A DNA stretch of 64,000 nt from Cystobacter fuscus (GCF_002305875.1 NZ_CP022098.1:4960001-5024000); one strand, 5' to 3'. Positions 25,632 to 34,141 are shown, numbered from the stretch's first letter. Numbers and translations: made by a program. The notes: a model not told the origin generated them from the sequence alone.

Positions 25632-26831
25632 TCACGGCAGGGACATCTTGAGGCCCGTGCGCGCGAGCCACTCGGACACGGTGGTGTTGGACACGGTGTC
25701 ACCGAAGTTGAAGGCATCCGCCGCGAGCCGCAGCATCTGGATCTTCCCGCTCGCGTCGAAGATGACGATGAAGGTGGCGCTCTCCTTCACCGGACGCTGG
25801 AAGTATTTCGACCCACTGCCGGTGGCGCCCTCGAACGAGTAGATGGTGCTCGTGGCGTACAGCGGGTTCTCGCCATGGATCACCTCGGCGACGTCGAGCT
25901 CCCCGCAGCCGCCGGGCGAGCCCATGCCCCGGCAATTGCAGCCATACTGGGCGGTGCGCACCACGCGAGCATTGAGCATCCAGATGGCTGGCACGTCGTC
26001 GTAGTACTGGGTCTTGGGCTCGGTGTAGCGCGGCATGCGGGCGCGGATGGCGAAGATCTTCGCACCGCCCCAGCCATGGCGGGTCACTCCCCGGTAGAAG
26101 CCGCACTCGCTCGAGTCGCCCGTGCCCACGCAGGCCTTGTCGGAGAGGATGTTCAACTCGGTCCGGTTGGCGAGCGTGCCGTTGAAGCGCGTGGGCGCCT
26201 TGGCCGCCGTCTTCCCATCCGCGGAGGCATAGCTCTGGCTGTTGCCTCCACACACGGTCCACTCGCCGCTGACGTCACCGCCCCCCAGGTTGTTGAAGAA
26301 GGTGAGGTTCGTGGAGCCGCAGCGGTTCCAGGAGGACACGCGGTTCCAGGCACTCGCGCCCGGTTGGTAGACCGCGATGTCATACAGCTCCATGGGGCCG
26401 CGGAAGTTGACCGTCATCTCCTCGTTGAAGGGCGCGAGCGGGCCGCTCACGGGCGTATCCGCCTTCTGACAGGCATTGGACGGGCAGGGCTGTCCCCATA
26501 CGCCGGGCAACATGTTCGTCACGCGCTGGTACGAGCCCGTGCCCCCCACGTTCAGGATGCTCATGGTGGTCACCGGCGTGCCCGTGCCCTCCGGCAGGTC
26601 GTCTCCGAGGTCCTCGAGCGCGGCCGCCTGGCCCGCGGCACAGTCCGAGGCCTGGATGGGTTGGTCGCCGCCACCACCGCCACCGCCACTGCCTTCGGAG
26701 GGGTGGTCGGTGCCGGTCTGCCCCGAGCCTGGTTCCTCCGACGTCTGGGTATTTCCACAGGCAGTCCCCAGGAGCACGCACAGGGCGAGTGGGGCGAGCC
26801 AGGGACCACGCTTCATCCAGGGATTCTTCAT
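25632..26831 (-). CDS. TOS1-like lipoprotein, putative beta-glucan hydrolase
   Basis: A 399-residue predicted lipoprotein (lipobox LLGTACGN) with a Gly-rich linker. Residues from about 110 on match the fungal cell-wall protein TOS1 family. An N-terminal unit contains YDIAVYQPGASAWNRVSSWN and LTFFNNLGGG. The TOS1/DUF2401 domain has TELNILSDKACVG, CGFYRGVTRHGW, DVPAIWMLNARVVRTAQYGCNC and GCGELDVAEVI. The last motif (Glu311, Asp313, Glu316) has the ExDxxE spacing of GH16-type catalytic sites, so beta-1,3-glucanase activity is a reasonable guess. Eight cysteines or more suggest disulphides outside the cell. The ATG at 26831 has GAGGA eight bases upstream; two other in-frame ATGs flank it. The promoter region is markedly AT-rich compared with its neighbours. 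Confidence 0.8.
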   Translation of the reverse strand: MKNPWMKRGPWLAPLALCVLLGTACGNTQTSEEPGSGQTGTDHPSEGSGGGGGGGDQPIQASDCAAGQAAALEDLGDDLPEGTGTPVTTMSILNVGGTGSYQRVTNMLPGVWGQPCPSNACQKADTPVSGPLAPFNEEMTVNFRGPMELYDIAVYQPGASAWNRVSSWNRCGSTNLTFFNNLGGGDVSGEWTVCGGNSQSYASADGKTAAKAPTRFNGTLANRTELNILSDKACVGTGDSSECGFYRGVTRHGWGGAKIFAIRARMPRYTEPKTQYYDDVPAIWMLNARVVRTAQYGCNCRGMGSPGGCGELDVAEVIHGENPLYATSTIYSFEGATGSGSKYFQRPVKESATFIVIFDASGKIQMLRLAADAFNFGDTVSNTTVSEWLARTGLKMSLP

Positions 26832-26984
26832 GAGAGGGTTCCTCATTGTCTCAGTCTCAAGGCTTTTATCTGAAAAAATAGAAATAACAGGATTCTTCGT
26901 GGAAGCAGGGAATTTCGGTCTCACGTTTCCTCACCCCACCTGCGTCTGACGCGCCCGGCCAGGAGCGGGTAGAATCGGGCCTCC

Positions 26985-29285
26985 ATGCCCAAGTCCGCTC
27001 CCCCCGAGCCCCCATCGCCCGCCCGGCCCGAGTCCTCGCCGGGCGCGTCTGGGACGAAAGAGGGGAAGGGCCTGGCGAGGAGTCCCGCCCCGAAACCCGG
27101 CGGGGATTTCTTTCCGGACGCCCCACGCCGCCCTCCCGCCGCGAAGGCTCCCGCCGGGTCCAGGATGGGGTCGGGTTCCGGGCGTCAGTCTCCCGGTTCC
27201 CAGTCACCGGGCGCCGGGGCGGACAGGGAGGCGCGGCGCATCCCGGGTCTCGTCGATCGCCCGCTCGTCAAGGGGGAGGAGAACGACGCGCACACCCGCT
27301 CGGTCATGAGGACGCGGCTGCTCGGGGAGGACACGGAGATCAACGCCGTGGATCAGGCGCGGCGCGAGGCGCGGTTGCTCGGCCAGATGGAGCACCAGGG
27401 CGAGGCGCCCACGCGCATCGTGAGCCAGTTGAACGAGCAGCTCAGTGGGGCGCAGGGCTCCGAGTTCAAGAGCATGCTGGCGCGCGAGCTCAAGCCGCAG
27501 TTGGATCGGCTCGCCGGCCAGGTGGACCAGGCCACCACCGAGAACCGGCGGAAGATCGCCGCGTTCATCTCGCGCGCCGCCCACATGGCCGGAAGCGAGA
27601 ACGCCGGGACGTTCGACAAGATGCTCGCCGAGACGGCCAGCGCCGAGGCGAAACACCTCGCGGCCTTCTCTGGCGCGGGCGTGGCCGAGCGTGTTTCCGA
27701 ATTCCAGGCCGCGCTGCGGTGCGCGGCGAGCCCGGCCTACCGCGCCACGCTCGTCGAGAAGAGCCGTGGACACATCGAGCGGCTGGCGCGTGACGCCATC
27801 CGCCTGCCGACCAATCAGTTCCATGACGTGTTGGTGTTGTTCCTGGGCACGTCGGAGGCGCTGGGACGGGTGGCCTGCAACACGATGTCGAAGGCCTTCC
27901 TGGCGGGAGCGCTCGGCCCGGGCTCCGCGGACGCGGCGGGCAAGCTCGTCAAGGCCCTGGGCCCGGCGCTCCTGGAGGCACCGGAGGGCGGCAACTGGGC
28001 CGTCCGGTTGATGTTGAATCTGGCGGAGAGTGGCAAGCACGACGTGGCCGCGGCCCTGGGCCAGAGCCTCCAGGACATCGTCCAGAAGGCGCGCGAGCGC
28101 TGTGGCCCGATGCTGGGCGCGGTGCAGACGGCGGTGGACAAGGGCGAGCTGCTCGAGCGCAGCCAGAAGCTCGACGGACACGTCTCGACGCTGGCCGAGC
28201 TGATGCCGATGTGCGCGCTGCTGCTCGCGGCGCGCAACGTGGTGCCGGGCGGGGGCAATGGCCCCCTGGTCACCGAGGCGCTCGTGGCGGTGGCGAGCCT
28301 CGACGCGGTGGGGACCACGGACAGCGGGCAGCGGTTGCTGCGCCAGACGCTCATCGCGGAAGAGCTGGGGGAACCGAGCTTCCTGGGCATCGTGCCCGTG
28401 GCGGTGCGCCCCCTGGGGCATCCCCGCATCCTCCAGTTGTTGGCCGAGTGCGGCCTGGCCGCTGCCCACTATCGCAACGGGGGCAGCCTGTTCGTGCAAC
28501 GCGTCGCCCGCCAGGTGTTCCGGGCCCTGAGTGGGGTGGTCCTCGCGCGCAGTCAGAAGGGGGAGAGCGAGGAGGCGCGGAGGCTGCTGGGCTCGGCCCT
28601 CTGTCATCACGCGGCGCTGTACGGCATGAACTCGGAGGGGGGCCAGCTCACCGCCGAGCTGCTCGAGCGGTTGCGCGGCAACCCCGATCCCGAACAGGCC
28701 CCCCGCGTCCTGGCGGAGCTGGATGGGGTGGCGCGGACGCACCTCAGCCCGTACCGCACCGGCCACGTCGAGAGCCTGCGCGCGCTCGTCATGGCGCTGG
28801 CGGAGCGGGATCCCCTCGCCGCGCCGAGGTCGGCGGGCACCCGGCGGCGGGCGGGGGCGGCGCCGGTGATGAAGGCGATGGAGATGGAGCGTACGCACAT
28901 CGTCCAGATGAAGAAGCTCCGGGCCGAGCGCGAGGCCGCCATGGCCGCGCGGGAGTCCTCCGCGAAACCCTCACCCGAGAAGGCTTCCTCCGTGAAGGCG
29001 CCTCCGGCGAAGACTCCGGCCACGAAGGCTCCGGCCACGAAGGCTCCGGCCACGAAGGCTCCGGCGATGGCCGCGGAGGCCCCACCGGCCGAGCCACCAC
29101 CGCCCGCCGAGCGGAAGCCCGTGGACGACGAGCGATGGCGGGAGGGCACCAACGCGAGGTACCTGGAGCGCACGCACAACTTCCAGATGATGCGGCGTCA
29201 GCCCCGGCGGCAGGACCCGGACGAGGAGACCGCTCCAGCTCCACTCGAGCCGCCCGCTCCGGGAAGCCCCCGGTTTCGCGGGTGA
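26985..29285 (+). CDS. large helical protein of unknown function
   Basis: A 766-residue protein that I do not recognise. The first 95 residues are Pro-, Ser- and Gly-rich and surely disordered. Residues 100-620 are alpha-helical, without signal peptide or transmembrane segment (RLLGQMEHQGEAPTRIV, LAALGQSLQDIVQKARERC). The tail carries a perfect ATKAP repeat and two short similar segments: MEMERTHIVQMKKLRAER near 630 and LERTHNFQMMRRQPRR near 730. These may be a repeated binding motif (ERTH-x-x-QM). The protein is cytoplasmic. It lies divergent from the TOS1-like gene, and no neighbour hints at its job. Confidence 0.75.
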   Translation: MPKSAPPEPPSPARPESSPGASGTKEGKGLARSPAPKPGGDFFPDAPRRPPAAKAPAGSRMGSGSGRQSPGSQSPGAGADREARRIPGLVDRPLVKGEENDAHTRSVMRTRLLGEDTEINAVDQARREARLLGQMEHQGEAPTRIVSQLNEQLSGAQGSEFKSMLARELKPQLDRLAGQVDQATTENRRKIAAFISRAAHMAGSENAGTFDKMLAETASAEAKHLAAFSGAGVAERVSEFQAALRCAASPAYRATLVEKSRGHIERLARDAIRLPTNQFHDVLVLFLGTSEALGRVACNTMSKAFLAGALGPGSADAAGKLVKALGPALLEAPEGGNWAVRLMLNLAESGKHDVAAALGQSLQDIVQKARERCGPMLGAVQTAVDKGELLERSQKLDGHVSTLAELMPMCALLLAARNVVPGGGNGPLVTEALVAVASLDAVGTTDSGQRLLRQTLIAEELGEPSFLGIVPVAVRPLGHPRILQLLAECGLAAAHYRNGGSLFVQRVARQVFRALSGVVLARSQKGESEEARRLLGSALCHHAALYGMNSEGGQLTAELLERLRGNPDPEQAPRVLAELDGVARTHLSPYRTGHVESLRALVMALAERDPLAAPRSAGTRRRAGAAPVMKAMEMERTHIVQMKKLRAEREAAMAARESSAKPSPEKASSVKAPPAKTPATKAPATKAPATKAPAMAAEAPPAEPPPPAERKPVDDERWREGTNARYLERTHNFQMMRRQPRRQDPDEETAPAPLEPPAPGSPRFRG
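29021..29065 (+). repeat. three perfect 15-bp repeats encoding ATKAP
   Basis: CACGAAGGCTCCGGC occurs three times in tandem with a degenerate fourth copy before it. It encodes a Lys/Pro-rich flexible linker and is prone to slippage in units of five codons. Confidence 0.9.
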
Positions 29286-29288
29286 GCG

Positions 29289-29402
29289 CCTACGGGGTGA
29301 TGAACTTCCCGCCTTCACGCCGCACGACTTCCTTCAACTGCACGGACTCGCCGTAGCCGGAATGCATCAGGTAGACGAGGGTGGTGTTGGAGTCGGTGAG
29401 AC
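29289..29402 (-). pseudogene. C-terminal remnant of an unidentified gene
   Basis: On the minus strand a frame ends LTDSNTTLVYLMHSGYGESV, then QLKEVVRREGGKFITP, and a TAG at 29291-29289. The wording is unlike the shadow frames around it: it is not Ala/Arg/Pro-rich and has balanced hydrophobicity. Upstream the frame decays into PPSPSPR with no start codon of its own. I take it as the tail of a gene truncated when the region in front of selA was rearranged; the family is not recognised. Confidence 0.4.
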
Positions 29403-29471
29403 GGTGACTTCGCGGTGAAGGGGAGGGGGGTTGGCTGGCGCGCGCGCCCGTTGCCTCTTACACTTGTCGGC

Positions 29472-30869
29472 GTGGGTGCACCCTCGACCGAAGACGGGGG
29501 GAAGAACGCGCGGCTGCGCGCACTCCCCTCCATCGAGCAGCTCCTCCGTCGCCCCTCCCTGGAGGCGCGGCTGGCGGGCGTTCCTCGCGCCCGGGCCGTC
29601 GCCGCGCTCCGTCTGGCCGTGGCATCCGTGCGCGAGCGGCTGCTCCAGGGCGAGGAGCGAGCGTTCGAGGACGCGGACGTGGACGGGGCCCTGCGCGCCC
29701 TGTCCACCCCGAACCTGAGGCCCGTGCTCAACGCCACCGGGGTGGTGCTGCATACCAACCTCGGCCGGGCGCCTCTCGCCCTGGAGGCCGTGGCGCGCGT
29801 GGCCAGCGTGGCGCGCGGCTTCTGCAACCTCGAGTATGACCTGGAGGAGGGCGAGCGGGGCAGCCGCTACGCCCCCGTCGTCGAGCTGCTCACCCAGCTC
29901 ACCGGCGCCGAGGACGCCCTGGTGGTGAACAACTGCGCGGGCGCGGCGCTGTTGATGCTCGCCGCGCTGGCCTCGGGCCGCGAGGCGATCGTGTCCCGCG
30001 GCGAGCTGGTGGAGATCGGCGGCGGCTTCCGGGTGCCCGACGTGATGAAGCAGTCCGGGGCCCGGCTCGTGGAGGTAGGCACCACCAACCGCACCCGGCA
30101 CTCGGACTATGAGTCCGCCCTCTCGCCGGACACCGGTGTGTTGATGAAGGTGCACCGCTCCAACTTCGCCCTGGTGGGCTTCACCGCCGAGGTGGAGGTC
30201 AAGGAACTGGCGGCGCTCGGCCGCGCGCGCGGCGTGCCCGTGCTGGTGGACCTGGGCTCGGGGGCCCTGGTGTCCCTGCCGGGCGAGGACTTCGTCCACG
30301 AGCCCACCGTTCCGGCCACCGTCGCCGCGGGCGCCGACGTGGTGGCCTTCTCCGGCGACAAGCTGCTGGGAGGCCCCCAGGCGGGCATCCTCGTGGGCCG
30401 CGCCGCGCTGCTCGCCCGTATCCGCCAACACCCGCTCACCCGGGCCCTGCGCGTCGACAAGATGACGGTCTCCGCGCTGGAGGCCACCCTGGAGCTGTAC
30501 CGGGATGGCCGCCTGGAGGCGATTCCCACCTACCGGCTGCTCACCACGCCCGCGCCCGTGTTGGAAGCGCGCGCGCGACGGCTGCTCTCCCTGTTGACCC
30601 CCAAAGGCATTCATGCCCGGGTCGCGCCTGTTTCCGGACAGGTAGGTGGGGGGGCCATGCCCGCGGCCCGGTTGCCTTCTTTCGCGTGCGTCCTCAATTT
30701 CAACCAGCCAGCCGCTCTTCTGGAATGTCTTCGGAAAGCGGACGTTCCGGTGATCGGGCGGATCTCGGACGGGGATGTCGTTCTCGATGTCCGCTGCCTG
30801 GCGGAGGAGGACCTCGAGCCGGTTGCTGAAGCCGTCGCCATGGCTTCACAGGGAAGGCAGCCATGTTGA
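29472..30869 (+). CDS. selA: L-seryl-tRNA(Sec) selenium transferase
   Basis: A protein of about 465 residues that converts Ser-tRNA(Sec) to Sec-tRNA(Sec) with selenophosphate and PLP. The N-terminal tRNA-binding part has LPSIEQLLRRP and RPVLNATGVVLHTNLGRAPL. The PLP domain has VVNNCAGAALL, LVEVGTTNRTR and VVAFSGDKLLGGPQAGIL, with the PLP Lys at about 297. The C-terminus (ISDGDVVLDVRCLAEEDLEPVA) is typical and complete. The start is uncertain: GTG at 29472 gives MGAPSTEDGG, while a longer frame reaches 29415. SelA implies that the genome uses selenocysteine or Sec-tRNA, so selB, selC and selD should exist elsewhere; none is visible here. It overlaps the HNH gene by seven bases. Confidence 0.93.
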   Translation: MGAPSTEDGGKNARLRALPSIEQLLRRPSLEARLAGVPRARAVAALRLAVASVRERLLQGEERAFEDADVDGALRALSTPNLRPVLNATGVVLHTNLGRAPLALEAVARVASVARGFCNLEYDLEEGERGSRYAPVVELLTQLTGAEDALVVNNCAGAALLMLAALASGREAIVSRGELVEIGGGFRVPDVMKQSGARLVEVGTTNRTRHSDYESALSPDTGVLMKVHRSNFALVGFTAEVEVKELAALGRARGVPVLVDLGSGALVSLPGEDFVHEPTVPATVAAGADVVAFSGDKLLGGPQAGILVGRAALLARIRQHPLTRALRVDKMTVSALEATLELYRDGRLEAIPTYRLLTTPAPVLEARARRLLSLLTPKGIHARVAPVSGQVGGGAMPAARLPSFACVLNFNQPAALLECLRKADVPVIGRISDGDVVLDVRCLAEEDLEPVAEAVAMASQGRQPC

Positions 30870-31462
30870 ACAGCGCCGTTCTGGTGTTGAACCGCAACTA
30901 TCAGCCTGTTCACGTCACCTCGGTGAAGCGGGCCGTCCTGCTGCTCTACCTCGGGGTGGCCAAGGCGATCGACTCGCAGTACCGGCTCTACGAGTTCGAC
31001 GACTGGGCGGCCCTGAGCGCCACCACCGCCCATGACTCCATCAGCACCGTGGATCGGCGCATCCGCGTGCCCCGGGTGGTGGTGCTCTCCGCCTACGAGT
31101 ACCTGCCCCGGGGTCGGGTGCGCTTCTCCCGCCTCAACATCTACGCGCGCGACCACGACACCTGCCAGTACTGCGCCCGGCAGCTCCCGCGCTCGGAGCT
31201 GAACCTGGACCACGTCATGCCCCGCTCCCAGGGCGGCAAGACGAGCTGGGAGAACGTGGTGTGCTCCTGCGTGCCCTGTAACCTGCGCAAGGGAGGCCGC
31301 ACGCCGGAGCAGGCGGCCATGAAGCTCTTGCGCACCCCGGTCCGGCCCCGCTGGACGCCCTTCTTTCGCGGCGCGTCTCGCCGCGTCACCTACCGGGAGT
31401 GGTTGCCGTTCCTCAACCTGGCCGATGCGTCGTACTGGAACGTAGAATTGCTCGATGACTGA
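30863..31462 (+). CDS. HNH endonuclease-domain protein
   Basis: A 199-residue protein. The N-terminal 100 residues contain VLVLNRNYQPVHVTSVKRA, the usual leader of stand-alone bacterial HNH proteins of this group. The HNH core has CQYCARQL, LNLDHVMPRSQGG and WENVVCSCVPCN. It supplies two CxxC zinc knuckles and the His-Asn-His catalytic residues. This type is widespread, often as a housekeeping gene with no defence context, and its substrate is not established. It starts inside the 3' end of selA (seven-base overlap), which suggests co-translation. Confidence 0.88.
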   Translation: MLNSAVLVLNRNYQPVHVTSVKRAVLLLYLGVAKAIDSQYRLYEFDDWAALSATTAHDSISTVDRRIRVPRVVVLSAYEYLPRGRVRFSRLNIYARDHDTCQYCARQLPRSELNLDHVMPRSQGGKTSWENVVCSCVPCNLRKGGRTPEQAAMKLLRTPVRPRWTPFFRGASRRVTYREWLPFLNLADASYWNVELLDD

Positions 31463-31596
31463 AACCGGACGACTCCGGATTCCAGGGGGTCGCCTGTCCG
31501 CCCGACGAGGTGACGGCCTGGGTCCGAGGGCCAAGGGTCTTTCCGTCCGGTCAGGGAGTCGACGAGCGGCCCGGGACGGGTTTTGATGCGGTTGCC

Positions 31597-32583
31597 TTGA
31601 ACTCTCTCCGCTCCGCAGCCTCGCCTTCCGCTCCCAACGCCGCACCCGTGGAACCCACGGGCACCGCGCGGGCCCGCCCCCACCGCATCATCGCGGTGGG
31701 AGGCGGCAAGGGTGGGATTGGCAAATCGCTCGTGTCCTCCAACCTGGGAGTCGCGCTGGCGGCGCGAGGGCAACGCGTGCTGCTGGTGGACGCGGATCTG
31801 GGCGGGGCCAACCTCCACACGTGCCTGGGCGTGGGCCAGCCCACGGCGACGCTGTCCGACTTCCTGCTGCGCCCCAAGTCGCGGCTGGAGGACGTCATCG
31901 TGCCCACGGGCGTGCCGAACCTGTCGCTGATCGCCGGCGCGCTGGACGTGCTGGACGCGGCCAACATCAAGTACGCCCACAAGCAGCGGCTGCTGCGCAG
32001 CCTGCAGAGCCAGTCCGTGGACTATCTCATCCTCGATCTGGGCGCGGGCTCGAGCTTCAACACGCTCGACTTCTTCATCATCGCCGACCATGGCGTGCTG
32101 GTGCTCCTGCCCGAGCCCACCTCGGTGGAGAACGCCTACCGCTTCGTCAAGGCCGCCTTCTTCCGGCGCCTGCAGCAGGTGGAGGCGGAGTACGGCATCG
32201 AGCGGCTGGTGGAGCGTGCCCTGTCCACCCGCGAGGGCGCGAGCCGCACGCCGCTGGAGATCGTCCAGCACGTGCGCCAGCAGAGCCCCACGCTCGCCGC
32301 GAAGCTGGAGAAGGAGCTGGCCGCCTTCCGCGTGAAGCTGGTGCTCAATCAGGCCCGCACGGACGCGGACGTGAAGGTGAACGCCGCGGTGGTGTCCGCG
32401 TGGAAGAAGTTCTTCGGCCTCGAGATGGATGATTTCGGCGCCATCCGCTACGACGACGAGGCCTGGCGCGCGGTGCGCAAGCGCCGTCCCATCGTGCTGG
32501 ACAAGCCCGATTCCCCCTCCGCCCTGGGCATCCAGCGCATCGCCGACCGTTTGTTGGCTCTCGACGGAGTGACTTCCCCATGA
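31597..32583 (+). CDS. MinD/ParA-superfamily ATPase (FlhG/MinD-like)
   Basis: A protein of about 328 residues. The deviant Walker A motif reads VGGGKGGIGKSLVSSNLG, followed by LLVDADLGGANLHTCLG (switch I) and YLILDLGAGSSFNTLDFF (Walker B/switch II). These are marks of the MinD/FlhG/ParA ATPases, which dimerise on ATP and place structures or plasmids in the cell. The C-terminal half (AYRFVKAAFFRRLQQVE...) resembles the myxobacterial and FlhG-like subgroup. There is no clear membrane-targeting amphipathic helix at the end. The start is uncertain: TTG at 31597 gives MNSLRSAAS, and a GTG at 31510 would add 29 residues. It overlaps the next gene (ATGA), a J-like/HTH protein that is probably a partner. 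Confidence 0.85.
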   Translation: MNSLRSAASPSAPNAAPVEPTGTARARPHRIIAVGGGKGGIGKSLVSSNLGVALAARGQRVLLVDADLGGANLHTCLGVGQPTATLSDFLLRPKSRLEDVIVPTGVPNLSLIAGALDVLDAANIKYAHKQRLLRSLQSQSVDYLILDLGAGSSFNTLDFFIIADHGVLVLLPEPTSVENAYRFVKAAFFRRLQQVEAEYGIERLVERALSTREGASRTPLEIVQHVRQQSPTLAAKLEKELAAFRVKLVLNQARTDADVKVNAAVVSAWKKFFGLEMDDFGAIRYDDEAWRAVRKRRPIVLDKPDSPSALGIQRIADRLLALDGVTSP

Positions 32584-33791
32584 ACCACTTCGAGCAACAG
32601 TCGTATTACGAGCTGCTGGAGGTTCCCGTATCCGCTTCACAGGCGCAGATCCTCGGCGCCTATACCCAGGCCATGGAGACATACGCGCCGGATTCCATCG
32701 CCGTGTACACGCTGGTGGACCCGGGACAGCTCGAGGCCCTGCATCAGCGCCTCGCCAAGGCCCGGGACGTGCTCTGCACGCTGGAGCGCCGCCTGGAGTA
32801 CGACCGGGAGCTCGGGGTGACGCGGACTCCGGAGGAGCTGGCCCTGCTGCGGGGCGAGGACCTCGCGCGCGCGGCCGCCCCCCAGACGCCGGCCCCCGAG
32901 GGTTCCGAGATCGAGGCCCTGGAACTGCTCGAGACGGAAGTGGTGGTGGAGGACCCGTCCGCGGCGGAGGCCGCTCCGGTGGTGACGGCGGCCCCGATGG
33001 CCTCGGCCGCGCCCGTGGCGGAAGTAGCCCCCGTTGCCGAGACCGTGCCGGAGCAGGTGTCCACGCCCGTGGCGGAAGTGGCCCCCGTCGCCGAGACCGC
33101 GCCGGTGGTGGACGCGGCCTCGGTGGTGGTGGACCTGACGGCCATGCTGGAGGCCGCGCCGATGGGGGAGGAGTCCTCCGTCATCGTCGAGGCCTCGGTC
33201 GCGGTGGTGACTCCGCCCCCACCTCCGCCTCCGGAAGCCCTGCTGCCCGAGCCTCAGGTGGGCACGAAGCCCGTCGTCCACGCGCGGCCCTCCGCGCCGG
33301 CGAGAAGGCACGGCGGCGTCATTCCTCCTCCCTTGCCCGCGCGCCCGGGGTTGCGCCCGCCTCCCGCCCGCCCCGCGGTGGAGCCGTCGCGCGTGGTGAA
33401 CCGTCCGTCCCCGGGACAACCGCCCGGCGAGGCCTCGGCGCTTCCCCCGGCGGCGCCCCTTTCCCCCGCCGAGCCGTCCCTCAATCGGCGCGACTCGCGC
33501 ACCCGCCTCAAGACGGTCGTCGACATCTCGGCCGAGGCCGAGTTCAACGGCGAGCTGCTGCGTCAGGTGCGCGAGGGCCGCAACCTCTCGCCGCAGTCCC
33601 TGGCCGATCGCACCCGCATCTCCGTGCGGCACGTGGAGAACATCGAGGCGGATCGCTACGACCAGCTGCCCGCGCCCGTCTACCTGCGCGGCATGTTGAT
33701 GAGCATGGCCCGGGAGCTCGGGCTGGACGGCCTGCGCGTGGCGCGCAGCTACATGGCCCTTGCTTCCTCGGAGGATAGGAAGAAGCGCTGA
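32580..33791 (+). CDS. degenerate J-domain protein with RodZ-type HTH
   Basis: A 403-residue protein. Residues 5-80 resemble a DnaJ J-domain (SYYELLEVPVSASQAQILGAY ... ARDVLCTLERRLEYDREL), but the HPD motif needed to stimulate DnaK is APD. A central disordered stretch of about 190 residues is Ala-, Pro- and Val-rich and contains a duplicated VAEVAPVAET. The C-terminal 75 residues are a helix-turn-helix of the RodZ/HTH_25 type (LLRQVREGRNLSPQSLADRT, ENIEADRYDQLPAPVYLRGML). Unlike RodZ there is no transmembrane helix after the HTH. Its ATG overlaps the MinD-like gene's stop, so the pair is likely to work together. DNA binding, protein scaffolding or both are possible. Confidence 0.78.
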   Translation: MNHFEQQSYYELLEVPVSASQAQILGAYTQAMETYAPDSIAVYTLVDPGQLEALHQRLAKARDVLCTLERRLEYDRELGVTRTPEELALLRGEDLARAAAPQTPAPEGSEIEALELLETEVVVEDPSAAEAAPVVTAAPMASAAPVAEVAPVAETVPEQVSTPVAEVAPVAETAPVVDAASVVVDLTAMLEAAPMGEESSVIVEASVAVVTPPPPPPPEALLPEPQVGTKPVVHARPSAPARRHGGVIPPPLPARPGLRPPPARPAVEPSRVVNRPSPGQPPGEASALPPAAPLSPAEPSLNRRDSRTRLKTVVDISAEAEFNGELLRQVREGRNLSPQSLADRTRISVRHVENIEADRYDQLPAPVYLRGMLMSMARELGLDGLRVARSYMALASSEDRKKR

Positions 33792-33832
33792 GCGGGAACG
33801 TCATTCCCCCGCATCTGCCCCTGGCAACGAAG

Positions 33833-33861
33833 TTGACACCCCAGGAGGCGCTGCCTAGAAA
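33833..33861 (+). promoter_or_regulatory. sigma-70-type promoter, near-leaderless
   Basis: TTGACA, 17 bases, TAGAAA. Transcription would begin around 33868, just before the ATG at 33870, giving a leaderless or nearly leaderless message for the small conserved gene. Such a good -35/-10 pair is rare by chance in DNA of this GC content. Confidence 0.6.
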
Positions 33862-33869
33862 GGGCCAGA

Positions 33870-34133
33870 ATGACGGAAGAAGAAAAGATCAAGGCGATGC
33901 GGCTGGCCCGCGCGATTGCTTCGGATATCTCGCTCTACAACGAGCAGAAGATCATCAAGGGCATCGAGCAGGACAACCTCTTCGAGGTCCTCAAGGAGGA
34001 GCTCGAGGAAGGCCGTGAGCTGTACAAGAGCCGCGTCAGCCCGGAAATCTTCCAGCGCATGAACTTCTTCGAGCGGGCCATCAACGACATCGTCCTGCGC
34101 TCCAAGGCGCACGTGAAGTCGAAGATTTGGTAG
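33870..34133 (+). CDS. small conserved cytoplasmic protein
   Basis: An 87-residue, highly charged helical protein (MTEEEKIKAMRLARAIASDI; KIIKGIEQDNLFEVLKEEL; INDIVLRSKAHVKSKIW). I do not know a family name, but the composition is that of a real gene, not a shadow. It is the first gene after a good promoter and sits directly ahead of the pseudouridine synthase, overlapping that frame's longest version by seven bases. It has no cysteines, signal or membrane segment. A role with rRNA modification or the nearby MinD-like pair is only a guess. Confidence 0.8.
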   Translation: MTEEEKIKAMRLARAIASDISLYNEQKIIKGIEQDNLFEVLKEELEEGRELYKSRVSPEIFQRMNFFERAINDIVLRSKAHVKSKIW

Positions 34134-34141
34134 GCCCCGCC

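Noticed and set aside
30863-31462. HNH gene as part of a defence or homing system
   Set aside because: It overlaps the housekeeping gene selA, has no methylase, helicase or phage neighbours, and belongs to a common stand-alone HNH group.
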